Under the pieces are notes generated by a model, which made no database searches, was not told where the DNA came from, and saw only the letters and a program-made list of their open reading frames with translations. From JBOGZD01 sp050697155 (GTDB taxonomy: Bacteria > Actinomycetota > Thermoleophilia > Solirubrobacterales > 70-9): a stretch of DNA of 30,398 bases. This document shows, in pieces, positions 1 through 9,381 of the stretch. Location of the stretch: positions 1 through 30,398 of the forward strand of contig JBOGZD010000022.1 in the NCBI GenBank assembly GCA_050697155.1. Direction: 5' to 3'. The position numbers and the translations under genes are program-made. Numbering within the stretch: the stretch's first letter is position 1; each line of letters opens with the position of its first letter.

Positions 1-3000
1 GACCGCCGCCGGGCGGCGGGGACGCGCCCGGCCCGCGGTCGACCAGCAGCGGGCGGCCGACGTTGCCCTGCTCGTCGACGGCGCGGATGGCGACGTAGCG
101 CAGTGCCTCGGGCGGGAGCTCGTAGACCTGGGTGCTCCCCGGCGCGCCCGGGTCGGGTGCGCCGGCGAGCGGGGTCGCCGAGGCGAAGCTCGCCTCGTCG
201 ACCGGCGACCTGGCCGTGACGACCTCGTAGGCGTCGGCGGCGCCGCAGAGCAGGTCGTCGCCGGGGGCCTTGAACTCCACCGTGGTCCCGTCGACGGCGC
301 CGTCGTAGGGCACGCCCGGGAGCGCCGCGTCGCGGCGGTAGTCGCCGGAGTTGGCGTTGTCGTGGTGAAAGCGCGGCGATGAGGCCGGGGCGCAGGGCGA
401 TACCTCCGTCCCGTAGACGTTGACGTAGCCCGAGCGGGTCAGCCCGACGACCACCCGGCGCGCCTCGGGCGCGGTGTCGAGGGTGCCGAAGCTGCCGAGC
501 AACGGGGTGGCGATCGTCCAGTCCGTGGTCAGCTTCGGCCACCCGATCGAGGTCGGCAGGCCGAGGCCGTTGAGCGCCGTCAGGTCCATGCTCGCGGTCC
601 CGGCCACCACCTCCTCGCCCGGCAGCCCGCCGACGTCGCCGACCGCGGGCCCGGTGAGGAACTGGAGGTCGTTGACCGGCGACGGCCAGCCCGGGCTCAT
701 CAGCCCGGTGGCCGTGTCCCAGGCGACCACGAAGTCCTGGCCGCCGGCCTGGTACTCGTTGAGCGCCAGGTCGATGGCGCGGATGATCCCGGCCCCGGGG
801 GCGATGAACGAGGGCTGCGGGCCGCCGAGGTCGCCGAACGCCGGGAGCCCGACCGCCGGCAGCACCGGGCGGTCGAGCTGGCCGACGCCGGCCGAGAGGT
901 CGGTGGAGAAGGTGCGGTGGCGCCCGTTCTCGGCGCCGAAGCACGACGAGCCGTCGGCGTTCAACAGGTAGGCGAGCCCGGCGGCGGGCATCGTGCCCAC
1001 CTTCGCCCCCGGGCCGCCGGAAGAGCAGTCGAGGTCCGCGATCACGGGCGAGCCGTTGATCCCCTCGCCGACGATCGGCAGCAGCTCGGCGAGCGCGATC
1101 GCGATCGGCACCGGCCAGCCGGCGAGGAACGGGCTCGCGCCGGTCGCGGGGGCGTCGGGGTCGCCGTCGGGAGAGATGGCGTAGGCGCGGCCGTTGGCGA
1201 AGTCGAGCAGCCCGAGCGGCTCCAGCAGAGTCAGCGAGGGCGCCGACGAGGCGGCGACGTTGAACGGCCCCTCGTTGCCCTCGTCGACCGCGTACTCCTC
1301 GTTGGTGCCGACGATGATCTCCGGCCGCGCGTCGCCGGCGATGTCGCCGACCGCGGGGGTGTCGACGATGGCGCCCTGCATCAGCGACGGCTCCGCCTGG
1401 GGCCCGAAGGTCACCGCATGCGTCTGGGGGTCGACCGACTCGACCTTGCTCTCGTCGACGACCAGCACCGGGAAGCCGTCGACCGGGGTGCCGTCGTGGT
1501 TCCAGGCATAGACGTGGCGGTCCATGCCGGCCGCGATCACCTCCAGCTGCCCGCCGTCGTCGCGGTCGAGGTCGGCGAGCACCGGCGAGCCGGCGAAGCC
1601 GTGCTGGGTGCGGTTGCGCTTGCCGATCCGCACGTTCTCGAACGGGGCCAGCGGCTTGCCGGAGAAGTCGGGTTCGGCCTCGACCTCGAACACCCGCTCG
1701 CCGGCGGCGTTCCAGCCGTAGACCTTGCCCTCGAGGTCGGCGGCGTATACCTCGGGCGCGCCGTCGTGGTCGGCGTCGGCGGCGGCGACCGCCGTGATGA
1801 ACGCGCCGCCGAGCTCGTCGGAGACGTCGCCGGAGGCGTAGGCGGGAGCGCCGGCGTGCGAGGCGACGAACCCGGGCACGTCGCCGCGCACCGGCCAGCC
1901 GGGAAGCTCGGAGACCTCCCCCGTCTCGGGGTCGCGGCGGTAGGCGTGGACGAAGCCGTCGGCGGTGGCGACCACGAGCTCGGCGCGATTGTCGCCGTCG
2001 AGATCGACCAGCGCCGGAGACGACTCGCCGTCGGAGTCGAGCTTGCGGGGGAAGCCCTCGAGCATGTCGGCGTCCCGGTGCAGGTACATCGCTCGGCGGT
2101 CCTCGCCGCTGAGCGCCGGCGAGCCGGTGGTCGTGGCGACGACCTTGACCACGAACCCGTACGGGGCGGTGTTCGGGCGCCCGCTCGCGGTCTGGATGCC
2201 GAGCGCAGGCTCGCGGCCGTCGAAGTCGCCGACCGTGGCCGGGAAGCGGTCGCGGAGCGCGGCGACGTCGAGGTCGGCAAGCACGCCGGCGAACGAGTCG
2301 GTGCGCTCCCTGCCGTCGCATTGCGAGGAGGGAACCGGGGCGAAGTCCCCCGCCGGGGTCTGGGCGTTGTTGGGGTAGTGGCCGGGCGCGACCAGCACCG
2401 TGCAGCGGTAGGGAGCCCCGCGGGCGAAGACCTCGCCCTCGATCGCGACGCTCGCGGCCTCGGGATCGACCTGGTCGAACCAATCCGGCGCCGTGATCTC
2501 GACCTCGGGCGGGATCCGCGAGTCCGCCTCGGCGTCGGCGAACGGCCGTGGCACGAGCTCGTTCACGGAGCGGCTCACGTTGGCGCGCCCGTAGCCGTAG
2601 AACTGGTCGTGGCCCGCGCGCGCGGGGTAGCGCTTGCTGGTCGGGATCAGCGAGACGACCGGGATCAGCGGCACCGGCAGGGTCGTTTCCACGCCCCGCC
2701 CGAGGAACGGGTCAGTGCAGGTGGGCAGCTGCGGCACCGGGCTCGAGCAGGAAGGCTCGGGCGACTGCGAGAAATTGACGTCGTCGGCCACCGACTGGCC
2801 GCCGACCGTCCCCGACGCCATCAGCTGACGGACTTCGTTGGCGGTGATCGGGCAGGCGCCGCCGACCGCGAGCGTGCAGTCGGGATGCGGCTCGAGCTTG
2901 CCGCGGTCGAGCGCGTCGAGCGCCGCCGAGTAGATCAGGCCGGCGATCCCCGCCCCGCGGCCGGTGGCGTCCGAGGAGCAGCTCACCGATGGAATCGCGA

Positions 3001-4168
3001 CGGTGACCTTGGAGTTGAAGTTGGTGCAGCCGTTGAACTTCAGGTAGCTGCGCGGCTGCTCGGTGAGCGCCGAGGGCAGCGGGTCCGGCAGGTCGGCGAA
3101 CTCCGTGTACTTGGTCACCGAGTTGACCAGGATCACGTGCGGCAGGCTCGAGGGCCAGTTGTTGTGCTGGGCGGCCTCGTCGGCGGCCGACGCGATCACC
3201 GCCACCCCGTGGCGGTAGGCGTAGCCGACCGCCTCGCGGGCGAGGGTGGTGTTGTTGACGGTGCCCAGCGCCTCCTGGATCACCAGGGCGCCGTTGTCGA
3301 CCGCGTAGGTGGTCGCGGCGGCGAACCGGTTGACGTCGGCGATGAAGCTGTCGCCGACCCGCATGTGCATCGCCATGCAGTTGGGGCAGGTGCCGACCCC
3401 GTCCTGGCCGTTCTCCGCCTCGGCGACGGAGTCCAGGGCCTCGCCGGTGCCGTGGCCGTACTGGACGTCGTCGTAGGGGTCGTTGTCGTCGTCGAGGAAG
3501 TCCCAGCCGACGATGTCGTCGACGTAGCCGTTGCCGTCGTCGTCGGAGCCGTTGCTGAAGGCGATCAGCAGGTCCTGGGGCTCGAACATCGCCGGCGCCA
3601 CGTTGAGCGCCGGGTCGGGCGGGGTGCGCGAGTCGCAGGAGTAGTCGAGCAGGTTGAAGACGCCGTCGCCGTTGAGGTCGTAACCGGGGCCCTGATATGG
3701 GCCGGCGGCCGAGCAGTCCTCGCCGGGCTCGTTGGGCGTCGCGAGGTCGTTCTGCGGCTGCGGCAGCTCGCCGCGGTTGAGGTGGGTCTTGAAGCGCAGG
3801 TTCTGCATCGCCCCGGCGTCATCCCACTTGATCCCCGAGTCGAGCACTGCGATCGCCACGTCGGGGCGCCCCGTGGTCACCTGCCAGGCGGCGTCGACGG
3901 AGCCGTCGGCGTCGACGATGTGGCCGCCGCGGACGCCGTTGAGCTCGGCCGGGTTGAGGTTGACGTCCAGGTTGCCGGGCTCGGGCGTCGCCGAGTACAT
4001 CCAGACCTCCTTCTCGGCGAGGTCGCCGGGCGCCGAGCCCGGGTCGAGGTAGAGGTCCTTGAAGTCGCCGGTGTCGCTGCCCGGGCGCGAGTAGGGGAAC
4101 TCGGCGAACGCCGGCGGCGCCAGGATCGAGACCGCCAGCAGGAGGATCGTGATCGCGGGGGCGGTCAT
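1..4168 (-). CDS. Secreted subtilisin-like (S8) protein with FG-GAP repeats, C-terminus cut by window edge
   Basis: The 1389 visible codons stay open to the window edge, so the 3' end is missing. A signal peptide (residues 1-22, hydrophobic, ending PPAFA) predicts secretion. The S8 domain shows catalytic Asp110 (AVLDSG), His239 (YGHGTG) and Ser399 (CSSDATGRGAG). Between Asp and His lies a dockerin/EF-hand-type loop DLNGDGVFNLLD (164-175). The usual Asn of the oxyanion hole aligns with Asp330 (IASAAD), and the Ser motif lacks the normal Pro. After about residue 600 come FG-GAP/VCBS-type units (PALVDLDGDNRAE, SPVLADLDRDD), a beta-propeller-like region, then a fibronectin-like stretch and a Gly/Pro-rich linker at the edge. 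The ATG overlaps the stop of the upstream paralogue by 4 nt (ATGA) and lacks a clear Shine-Dalgarno site, so translational coupling is likely. By analogy with the paralogue, an RTX tail probably follows outside the window. Protease activity is inferred. Confidence 0.88.
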   Translation of the reverse strand, partial: MTAPAITILLLAVSILAPPAFAEFPYSRPGSDTGDFKDLYLDPGSAPGDLAEKEVWMYSATPEPGNLDVNLNPAELNGVRGGHIVDADGSVDAAWQVTTGRPDVAIAVLDSGIKWDDAGAMQNLRFKTHLNRGELPQPQNDLATPNEPGEDCSAAGPYQGPGYDLNGDGVFNLLDYSCDSRTPPDPALNVAPAMFEPQDLLIAFSNGSDDDGNGYVDDIVGWDFLDDDNDPYDDVQYGHGTGEALDSVAEAENGQDGVGTCPNCMAMHMRVGDSFIADVNRFAAATTYAVDNGALVIQEALGTVNNTTLAREAVGYAYRHGVAVIASAADEAAQHNNWPSSLPHVILVNSVTKYTEFADLPDPLPSALTEQPRSYLKFNGCTNFNSKVTVAIPSVSCSSDATGRGAGIAGLIYSAALDALDRGKLEPHPDCTLAVGGACPITANEVRQLMASGTVGGQSVADDVNFSQSPEPSCSSPVPQLPTCTDPFLGRGVETTLPVPLIPVVSLIPTSKRYPARAGHDQFYGYGRANVSRSVNELVPRPFADAEADSRIPPEVEITAPDWFDQVDPEAASVAIEGEVFARGAPYRCTVLVAPGHYPNNAQTPAGDFAPVPSSQCDGRERTDSFAGVLADLDVAALRDRFPATVGDFDGREPALGIQTASGRPNTAPYGFVVKVVATTTGSPALSGEDRRAMYLHRDADMLEGFPRKLDSDGESSPALVDLDGDNRAELVVATADGFVHAYRRDPETGEVSELPGWPVRGDVPGFVASHAGAPAYASGDVSDELGGAFITAVAAADADHDGAPEVYAADLEGKVYGWNAAGERVFEVEAEPDFSGKPLAPFENVRIGKRNRTQHGFAGSPVLADLDRDDGGQLEVIAAGMDRHVYAWNHDGTPVDGFPVLVVDESKVESVDPQTHAVTFGPQAEPSLMQGAIVDTPAVGDIAGDARPEIIVGTNEEYAVDEGNEGPFNVAASSAPSLTLLEPLGLLDFANGRAYAISPDGDPDAPATGASPFLAGWPVPIAIALAELLPIVGEGINGSPVIADLDCSSGGPGAKVGTMPAAGLAYLLNADGSSCFGAENGRHRTFSTDLSAGVGQLDRPVLPAVGLPAFGDLGGPQPSFIAPGAGIIRAIDLALNEYQAGGQDFVVAWDTATGLMSPGWPSPVNDLQFLTGPAVGDVGGLPGEEVVAGTASMDLTALNGLGLPTSIGWPKLTTDWTIATPLLGSFGTLDTAPEARRVVVGLTRSGYVNVYGTEVSPCAPASSPRFHHDNANSGDYRRDAALPGVPYDGAVDGTTVEFKAPGDDLLCGAADAYEVVTARSPVDEASFASATPLAGAPDPGAPGSTQVYELPPEALRYVAIRAVDEQGNVGRPLLVDRGPGASPPPGGG

Positions 4169-7100
4169 CGGCGCCGCACCCGCTCGCAGCTCCTGCTCAC
4201 CCGATCCTTGCTCGGGTTCGCGAACGCGATGTCGTCGCCGGGGCCGCAGACGACCCGGTCGCGCCCGCCGCGCGCCGCGTGGATGACGTCGTCGCCGGGG
4301 CCGCCCCGCAGCAGGTCGCGACCGCGGCCGCCGCGGAGGACGTCGTCGCCGCTTCCGCCCCTGATCACATCGGCGCCGGCCCCGCCGCTGAGGCAATCGT
4401 CGCCGGCACGCCCGCTGATCCGATCGCGCCCGCCCCTGCCCTTGATCAGGTCGGAGCCGGGGGTCCCCACCAGTCGGTCCGGCCCGCGACTGCCGAGCAC
4501 CCGGTTCGAGCACCTGCCCTGCCCGCCGCCGGGGGCGCCACCGGGACCTCCTCCCCCCGCCGGGCCGCCGGGCCCGCCGGGGCCGGGGCCTGGTCCGGGA
4601 TCGCCCCCGCCCGCGGGGATCGGGGCGCTGCGGACCAGCCCCCAGTTGCCGGCCTCGTCGCGATAGAGGACGCCGAAGTGGGTGGCGCCGCCGAGCTCTC
4701 CGGCGTCGAGGCTCGCCTGCTCGGTCTCGCCCGCGGAGGCTGCGGCGCCGGCCTCGACCGCGACCGTCCCGTCGCCCGGATCGTCGATCGGCGCGTCGTC
4801 GACGATCAGCCGGTAGCGGTCGGCCTGCCCGCAGAGCCAGTCGTCGCCGGGGGCGGTCCAGGCGAAGCCGGCGCCGCCGTCCGTGAGCCGCTCCGCGCTC
4901 AGCGCCGACGCGGTCCCCGGCGGGCGGGCGTCGTGGCCGTAGGCGGCGGTCGAGTGCTCGTCGTGGTGGAAGGTCCACCACTCGTCGTTCGACCCGTCGC
5001 AGGCATCGACGCCGGTCTCCCAGAGGAACGACCACCCCTCGCGGGTGAGCGTGGTCACCTCGAGCTCGCCGTTGCCGTCGGCGTCGCCGACCGCCGGCGT
5101 CGCCTGCTGCCAGCCGCCGGTGAACTTCGGCCAGCCGGGCGCCTCGCCGCCGGTCGCGGTGTAGGCGTGCAGGTTGTAGAGCCCGGTGCCGACCAGCGCC
5201 TGGCGCCCGGGCCCGTCGCCGGCGACCCGCGCGATCGAGGCCTGCGAGAGCAGCTGGAAGTCGTCGGTCGCGAGCGGGTAGCCGGGCAGGGCGAGGCCGG
5301 TCTGCGCATCCCAAGCCTGCTCGACGTGGCTGAAGGGGAGGTTCTGGTTCGGGGCGAGGAGGTTGGCCGCGAAGTTGAGCGTCGTCCCGCCCTTGACCAC
5401 CGACGGGTCGCCGAGCCCGGCGAGGTCGCCGACCGCCTGGTAGTCGGCGATGTTGACGACCGGGCCCTGGTCGAGGGTGTTGGCGACGCCGTTGGTGTAG
5501 GAGACGATCGTCGAGCCGTCGCCGTCGACGAGGCGCACCCCTCCCGGCATCAGCGAGGTCGCCGCGGTGACCGAGACCTCGTCGTCGCCGTCGCCGTCGG
5601 AGTCGAGCACCGCGGCGTCGTGACCCGGGACGACCATCGGCAGCACGTCCCCGAGCGCGACCCCGACCTCCACCGGCCAGCCGTCGACCGGCGTGCCGTC
5701 GCCCTCGACCGCGTAGACCGGGTTCGACCCGGCGATCGAGCCGAGCAGGGCGCTGGTGAGCTCGAACAGCGAGGTCGGGAACTGCGGGTCGCCGGGGACC
5801 ACCTCGTTGGTGGCGACGATCACCTCGGGGTCGTCGTCGCCGTCGAGGTCGGCGATCGCGGGCGAGGTGACGATCTCGGCGCCGGCCGCGCCCTCGCTCG
5901 CGAGCTTTACCGGGAAGCCGGGCAGGTCGTCGCCCTCGCCTGTGAACGCGTACAGGTGCTGGTCGAGCGCCGCGGCGACGATGTCGAGCACCCCGTCCCC
6001 GTCGAGGTCGGCGAGCGCCGGCGAGCCGAAGAAGCCGCGCTTGATGTGGTTCTCGGAGGTGATCGCCCGGTCGGCGGCGTCGAAGCACGGCTTCGGGACA
6101 CCGGTGACACAGGGGTCGGAGAGGGCGGGGTCGAGCCGGATCTTCTGCTCGCGCACGCCCTCCAGCGACCAGACGTAGACGTGCTCGCCCCCGGTGGCGA
6201 CGATCTCCGCCTCGAGGTCGCCGTCGATGTCGCCGATCGCCGGGACCCGCAGCGTCTCGCCCGGGGTCGGCAGGGACGCCGGCGGCGGATGGGCCGCGGC
6301 GATCGCGTAGGGGTCGGTGCTGACCGGCTCGCCGCCGTTGAAGCTCTCGACCGGGGTGCCGTCGGCGTGCAAGGCGTGGAGCTCGCCGCTCGACGTCGGC
6401 TGGAGGATGTCGAGCTCGTTGTCGCCGTCGAGGTCGTAGAGGCGGGGCGAGACCTCGCCCCCCGAAGCGGTCTGCAACGCGCCGGCGTCCGCGCCGCTGC
6501 CCAGCGGCCGCGGCCAGCCGGGGAGGTTGCCGTCGTCGGAGTAGGCGAACAGGGTCTTGCGGTAGCGGCCGCTGTTGGCCGGGTCGCCCAGCTCGTGCAC
6601 GGTGAGGCGGATCTGGAACGCGTGCCGCTCGGGGTCGGGATCCGGGTAGGGGTCCGCGGGCCAGGGGTTGTCGAGCGTCCCGGCGGGGCGGCCGGCGTCG
6701 TTGACGACTTCGCCGTTGCAGTTCTCGGCCAGGCCGGTGAGCAGCGACTGGGACAGGGTGCCGAGCACGCCGTCGGCGGGGCCGGCGCCGCTCCCTCCCG
6801 GCACCGGCGCGAACTCGGTGTCGGGCGCGTCCTGGCCACAGGCGTACTCCAGCTCCCAGGAGCCGACGCCGGCGCCGTGCGGTGCCGCCACCCGCCCGTG
6901 GACGGCGACCCCGCCGCGGGGCAGCCGGTCGACGTTGATCGGCGCGAACCAATCGGGGGCGTAGAGCTGGGCCTCGGGCGGGACCCGGTCGTCGGCGATC
7001 CGCTCCATCGCCGCGGCGAGGTTGACGCGGCCGTAGCCGAAGTGCGGGTCCCACCCGGGGCTCGCCTTGTCGGGCAGTCCGACCACCCCGGTGTTCTTGG

Positions 7101-8622
7101 GCAGCACGTCCTCGGCGGTCATGGTCAGCAGCTGGCGGATCTCGTTGCCGGACAGCGGGTCGCCGTCGCCGAAGGTCTCGCGCCCGAACGAGGCCAACAG
7201 CGCCGCCGCCCCCGCCGCCTGGCCGGTGTTCTCCGACCCGGTCGCCCCCATCAGCCCGATGTCGGCCTTGCCGCCGTACTGGGTCAGGTTGGCGTTGCGA
7301 AAGAAGCTCGTGGTAATCGGCTGGGCGACCAGGTCGATGCCGAGGAACTCGTCCAGCAGGCCGCGCAACTCCTCGCAGCCGTCCTCGAACTCGCCCGGCA
7401 CCGGCAGCACGTCGCCGAGTCCGGGCAGCCCGCCCGGTCCCGAGCAGGTCTCGAGCGGCGCGGTGTCGGGCAGGGAGCCGGCGACGTAGATCGCCTCGTC
7501 GTAGTTGGTCGGGTAGTTGTGGTTGGCGCTGTTGATGTCGGAGGAGACCGACATCAGCGCCATCCCCTGCTCGTCGGCGTAGCGGTAGACCTCGCGCGCG
7601 AAGCGGGTGTTGGTCAGCCCGCCGTTGGCGATCTCGGCGACGCTGGCGCCGTTGTCGACCCCGTAGAGCACGCCGGCGGCGTTCGCGTCGGTGGGGACGA
7701 CGAACGAGTCCCAGATCCGCAGCGGCATGAACTGGCACTCGGGACAGACGCCGGGGCCGCCGACGCCGTTGTCGGTCTCGGCGACCGCCTCCTTGGCGCG
7801 GCCGGTGCCATGGCCGTTGGCGCTGCAGCAGCTCGACGCGTCGAATGGGTCGTTGTCGTCGTCGAAGAAATCCCAGCCGGCGATGTCGTCGACGTAGCCG
7901 TTCGAGTCGTCGTCGTTGCCGTCCGAGAAGGTCGCGATCAGGTCGGAGCCGTCGAGGATGTCGTCGGACTCGCTGTCGCCGGCGGCGAGCGCGACTCGCG
8001 AGTCGCAGGCGAAGTCGGCGACGTTGAAGGCGCCGTCGCCGTTGGCGTCATCGGCGGCAACGAACTCCGAGCAGGGCGTATCGCGGGCCAGGGGCGTGGC
8101 GCGGTCGGCGAGGGGCTGCGGGAGCTCGTCGGCGTTCAGGTGCACCTTGTCGACCAGCTCGCGGTCCTGCCAGCGGATCCCGGTGTCGAGGATCGCGACT
8201 ACCGTCTCGGGGTCGCCGGTCGAGTATTTCCACGCGCTGTCGGCGCGGATGCCGGCGATCTGGGCGCACTCGGGATCCCCGGCGGCGAGGTTCGCGTCGC
8301 GACCGGGCTGGTCGAGCTGGGCGCAGTTCGCGTACATGGTCGCGGTCAGCGAACGAGGCAGCAGGCCAAGCGGATTCGGCACCTGCTCGGCCGAGTCCGG
8401 GCTGAAGCCGAAGAGGCGAAAGTCCTCGCCGAAGTAGCTCGTACACTCGCGCTCGTCCGGCGTCGTCTCGTCGTCTGACTCACAGCGGTCGAAGTCCGGG
8501 TCGTTCGGGGTGTTCGCCCGCGGGCTTTCCCCCGGTGCGCCGGGGAACGCCGCAAGGGCGACACCGGGTACCGCCAGGCAGGCGACCGCCAGCAGCGCGC
8601 CTAGCGACCACCTAACTCCCAT
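4165..8622 (-). CDS. Secreted subtilisin-like (S8) protein with FG-GAP/VCBS repeats and RTX-type calcium-binding tail
   Basis: This protein of 1485 residues has a signal peptide (1-24, ending GVALA). The S8 domain keeps Asp146 (AILDTG), His271 (NGHGTG) and Ser463 (ATGSENTGQAAG). The second His of HGTH and the Pro of GTSxAxP are absent, and the oxyanion Asn aligns with Asp362 (SVSSD). An EF-hand-type loop DANGDGAFNVAD (192-203) is inserted between Asp and His, and a CPEC pair follows His. Residues from about 700 to 1240 hold FG-GAP/VCBS units (LADLDGDGVLD, IADLDGDDDPE). A Gly/Pro linker leads to about 117 residues of RTX nonapeptide-like repeats (GGSGDDVLRGG, GGPGDDVIHA) ending with a CGPGDD...SCERV cap. 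A TTG at 8655 is possible, but the ATG at 8622 begins the signal peptide directly and lies 11 nt after a TAGCCT box. It is a tandem paralogue of the next gene. Extracellular calcium-stabilised proteolysis or adhesion is inferred. Confidence 0.92.
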   Translation of the reverse strand: MGVRWSLGALLAVACLAVPGVALAAFPGAPGESPRANTPNDPDFDRCESDDETTPDERECTSYFGEDFRLFGFSPDSAEQVPNPLGLLPRSLTATMYANCAQLDQPGRDANLAAGDPECAQIAGIRADSAWKYSTGDPETVVAILDTGIRWQDRELVDKVHLNADELPQPLADRATPLARDTPCSEFVAADDANGDGAFNVADFACDSRVALAAGDSESDDILDGSDLIATFSDGNDDDSNGYVDDIAGWDFFDDDNDPFDASSCCSANGHGTGRAKEAVAETDNGVGGPGVCPECQFMPLRIWDSFVVPTDANAAGVLYGVDNGASVAEIANGGLTNTRFAREVYRYADEQGMALMSVSSDINSANHNYPTNYDEAIYVAGSLPDTAPLETCSGPGGLPGLGDVLPVPGEFEDGCEELRGLLDEFLGIDLVAQPITTSFFRNANLTQYGGKADIGLMGATGSENTGQAAGAAALLASFGRETFGDGDPLSGNEIRQLLTMTAEDVLPKNTGVVGLPDKASPGWDPHFGYGRVNLAAAMERIADDRVPPEAQLYAPDWFAPINVDRLPRGGVAVHGRVAAPHGAGVGSWELEYACGQDAPDTEFAPVPGGSGAGPADGVLGTLSQSLLTGLAENCNGEVVNDAGRPAGTLDNPWPADPYPDPDPERHAFQIRLTVHELGDPANSGRYRKTLFAYSDDGNLPGWPRPLGSGADAGALQTASGGEVSPRLYDLDGDNELDILQPTSSGELHALHADGTPVESFNGGEPVSTDPYAIAAAHPPPASLPTPGETLRVPAIGDIDGDLEAEIVATGGEHVYVWSLEGVREQKIRLDPALSDPCVTGVPKPCFDAADRAITSENHIKRGFFGSPALADLDGDGVLDIVAAALDQHLYAFTGEGDDLPGFPVKLASEGAAGAEIVTSPAIADLDGDDDPEVIVATNEVVPGDPQFPTSLFELTSALLGSIAGSNPVYAVEGDGTPVDGWPVEVGVALGDVLPMVVPGHDAAVLDSDGDGDDEVSVTAATSLMPGGVRLVDGDGSTIVSYTNGVANTLDQGPVVNIADYQAVGDLAGLGDPSVVKGGTTLNFAANLLAPNQNLPFSHVEQAWDAQTGLALPGYPLATDDFQLLSQASIARVAGDGPGRQALVGTGLYNLHAYTATGGEAPGWPKFTGGWQQATPAVGDADGNGELEVTTLTREGWSFLWETGVDACDGSNDEWWTFHHDEHSTAAYGHDARPPGTASALSAERLTDGGAGFAWTAPGDDWLCGQADRYRLIVDDAPIDDPGDGTVAVEAGAAASAGETEQASLDAGELGGATHFGVLYRDEAGNWGLVRSAPIPAGGGDPGPGPGPGGPGGPAGGGGPGGAPGGGQGRCSNRVLGSRGPDRLVGTPGSDLIKGRGGRDRISGRAGDDCLSGGAGADVIRGGSGDDVLRGGRGRDLLRGGPGDDVIHAARGGRDRVVCGPGDDIAFANPSKDRVSRSCERVRRR

Positions 8623-8633
8623 CCCGGCCGCGA

Positions 8634-8639
8634 AGGCTA
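8634..8639 (-). promoter_or_regulatory. Candidate -10 box of the S8 gene pair
   Basis: TAGCCT on the minus strand ends 11 nt before the ATG at 8622. It lies downstream of the alternative TTG at 8655, so a transcript from here would favour the ATG. No convincing -35 is seen. This is inferred from position and similarity to other boxes in the window. Confidence 0.4.
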
Positions 8640-8776
8640 TTGGCCGGCCGACCAAGCCGCGCCGGTTCGAGCGAGCACGGCGGCCAGGCGGGCAACCACC
8701 CCTGCTCGAGTTCTGCGTTCGCCGCGCATATGACGGTGAATGCAGAACTCGGACCGGTTCTCCCCCGTAGCCCCGC

Positions 8777-8782
8777 TAGAGT
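8777..8782 (+). promoter_or_regulatory. Candidate -10 box of the cyclophilin gene
   Basis: TAGAGT in the context GCTAGAGTGGC lies 8 nt before the GTG at 8791, with no Shine-Dalgarno site between. This fits a leaderless or near-leaderless transcript. Confidence 0.45.
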
Positions 8783-8790
8783 GGCCCGCG

Positions 8791-9249
8791 GTGTCCAGCG
8801 CGACGATGCACACCAACGCCGGGGCGATCGAGCTCGAGCTGTTCGATGAAGACGCGCCGAAGACGGTCGAGAACTTCCGCAAGCTCGCCGCCGACGGGTT
8901 CTACGACGGGCTCATCTTCCACCGTGTGATCAGCGACTTCATGATCCAGGGCGGCTGTCCCGAGGGGACCGGCACCGGCGGCCCGGGCTACGAGTTCGAG
9001 GACGAGATCAACGAGCACAAGATCGTCCGCGGGGCACTGGCGATGGCGAACGCCGGGCCGAACACGAACGGCTCGCAGTTCTTCATCGTCACCACCGATG
9101 CCGCTCCGTGGCTCGACGGCAAGCACACGGTCTTCGGCCGCGTGAGCGACGGGATGGACGCCGTCGACGCGATCGAGTCGACGCCGACCGGTGGCGGCGA
9201 CCGTCCGGTCGAGCCCCAGACGATCGACCGGATCGAGCTCGGCGACTAG
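8791..9249 (+). CDS. Peptidyl-prolyl cis-trans isomerase, cyclophilin type
   Basis: A 152-residue cytoplasmic cyclophilin that catalyses Xaa-Pro cis/trans isomerisation in protein folding. Family signatures are clear: TVENFRKLA, FHRVISDFMIQGG with the catalytic Arg and Gln, ANAGPNTNGSQFFI, and WLDGKHTVFGRV with the active-site His. The length is that of a minimal single-domain bacterial enzyme, and no signal peptide is visible. The GTG at 8791 gives SSATMHTNAGAIELELF, the usual N-terminus of actinobacterial homologues; a longer reading from 8740 would add residues not typical of the family. An internal ATG at 8806 is the alternative. It diverges from the S8 gene pair across about 170 nt. Confidence 0.95.
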   Translation: MSSATMHTNAGAIELELFDEDAPKTVENFRKLAADGFYDGLIFHRVISDFMIQGGCPEGTGTGGPGYEFEDEINEHKIVRGALAMANAGPNTNGSQFFIVTTDAAPWLDGKHTVFGRVSDGMDAVDAIESTPTGGGDRPVEPQTIDRIELGD

Positions 9250-9369
9250 CGCACGCGGCCGGGTGCCGCCGAAACGGTCGGTACTTGCGGCCGGGTGCAC
9301 TAGCTTCCGCCGGCCACCGCCGGGCCCCGCTATGGGTGGCCCGCGGGCGGGCCGGCGGCGCGGTTTGGC

Positions 9370-9375
9370 TAGCGT
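9370..9375 (+). promoter_or_regulatory. Candidate -10 box for the small protein at 9382
   Basis: TAGCGT in the context GCTAGCGTGGC ends 6 nt before the ATG, so the predicted transcription start falls at or next to the A of ATG. There is no Shine-Dalgarno site. The clearest leaderless candidate in the window. Confidence 0.5.
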
Positions 9376-9381
9376 GGCGGT

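Noticed and set aside
917..4666. Very long plus-strand open frame opposite the S8 gene
   Set aside because: The predicted protein is a compositional Arg/Val/Gly/Asp-rich string with no family motif, while the minus strand encodes a clear S8/FG-GAP protein. It is an antisense shadow in high-GC DNA.
4279..8478. 1399-codon plus-strand frame opposite the second S8 gene
   Set aside because: Same reasoning: low-complexity translation with no domain, fully antisense to a well-supported gene.
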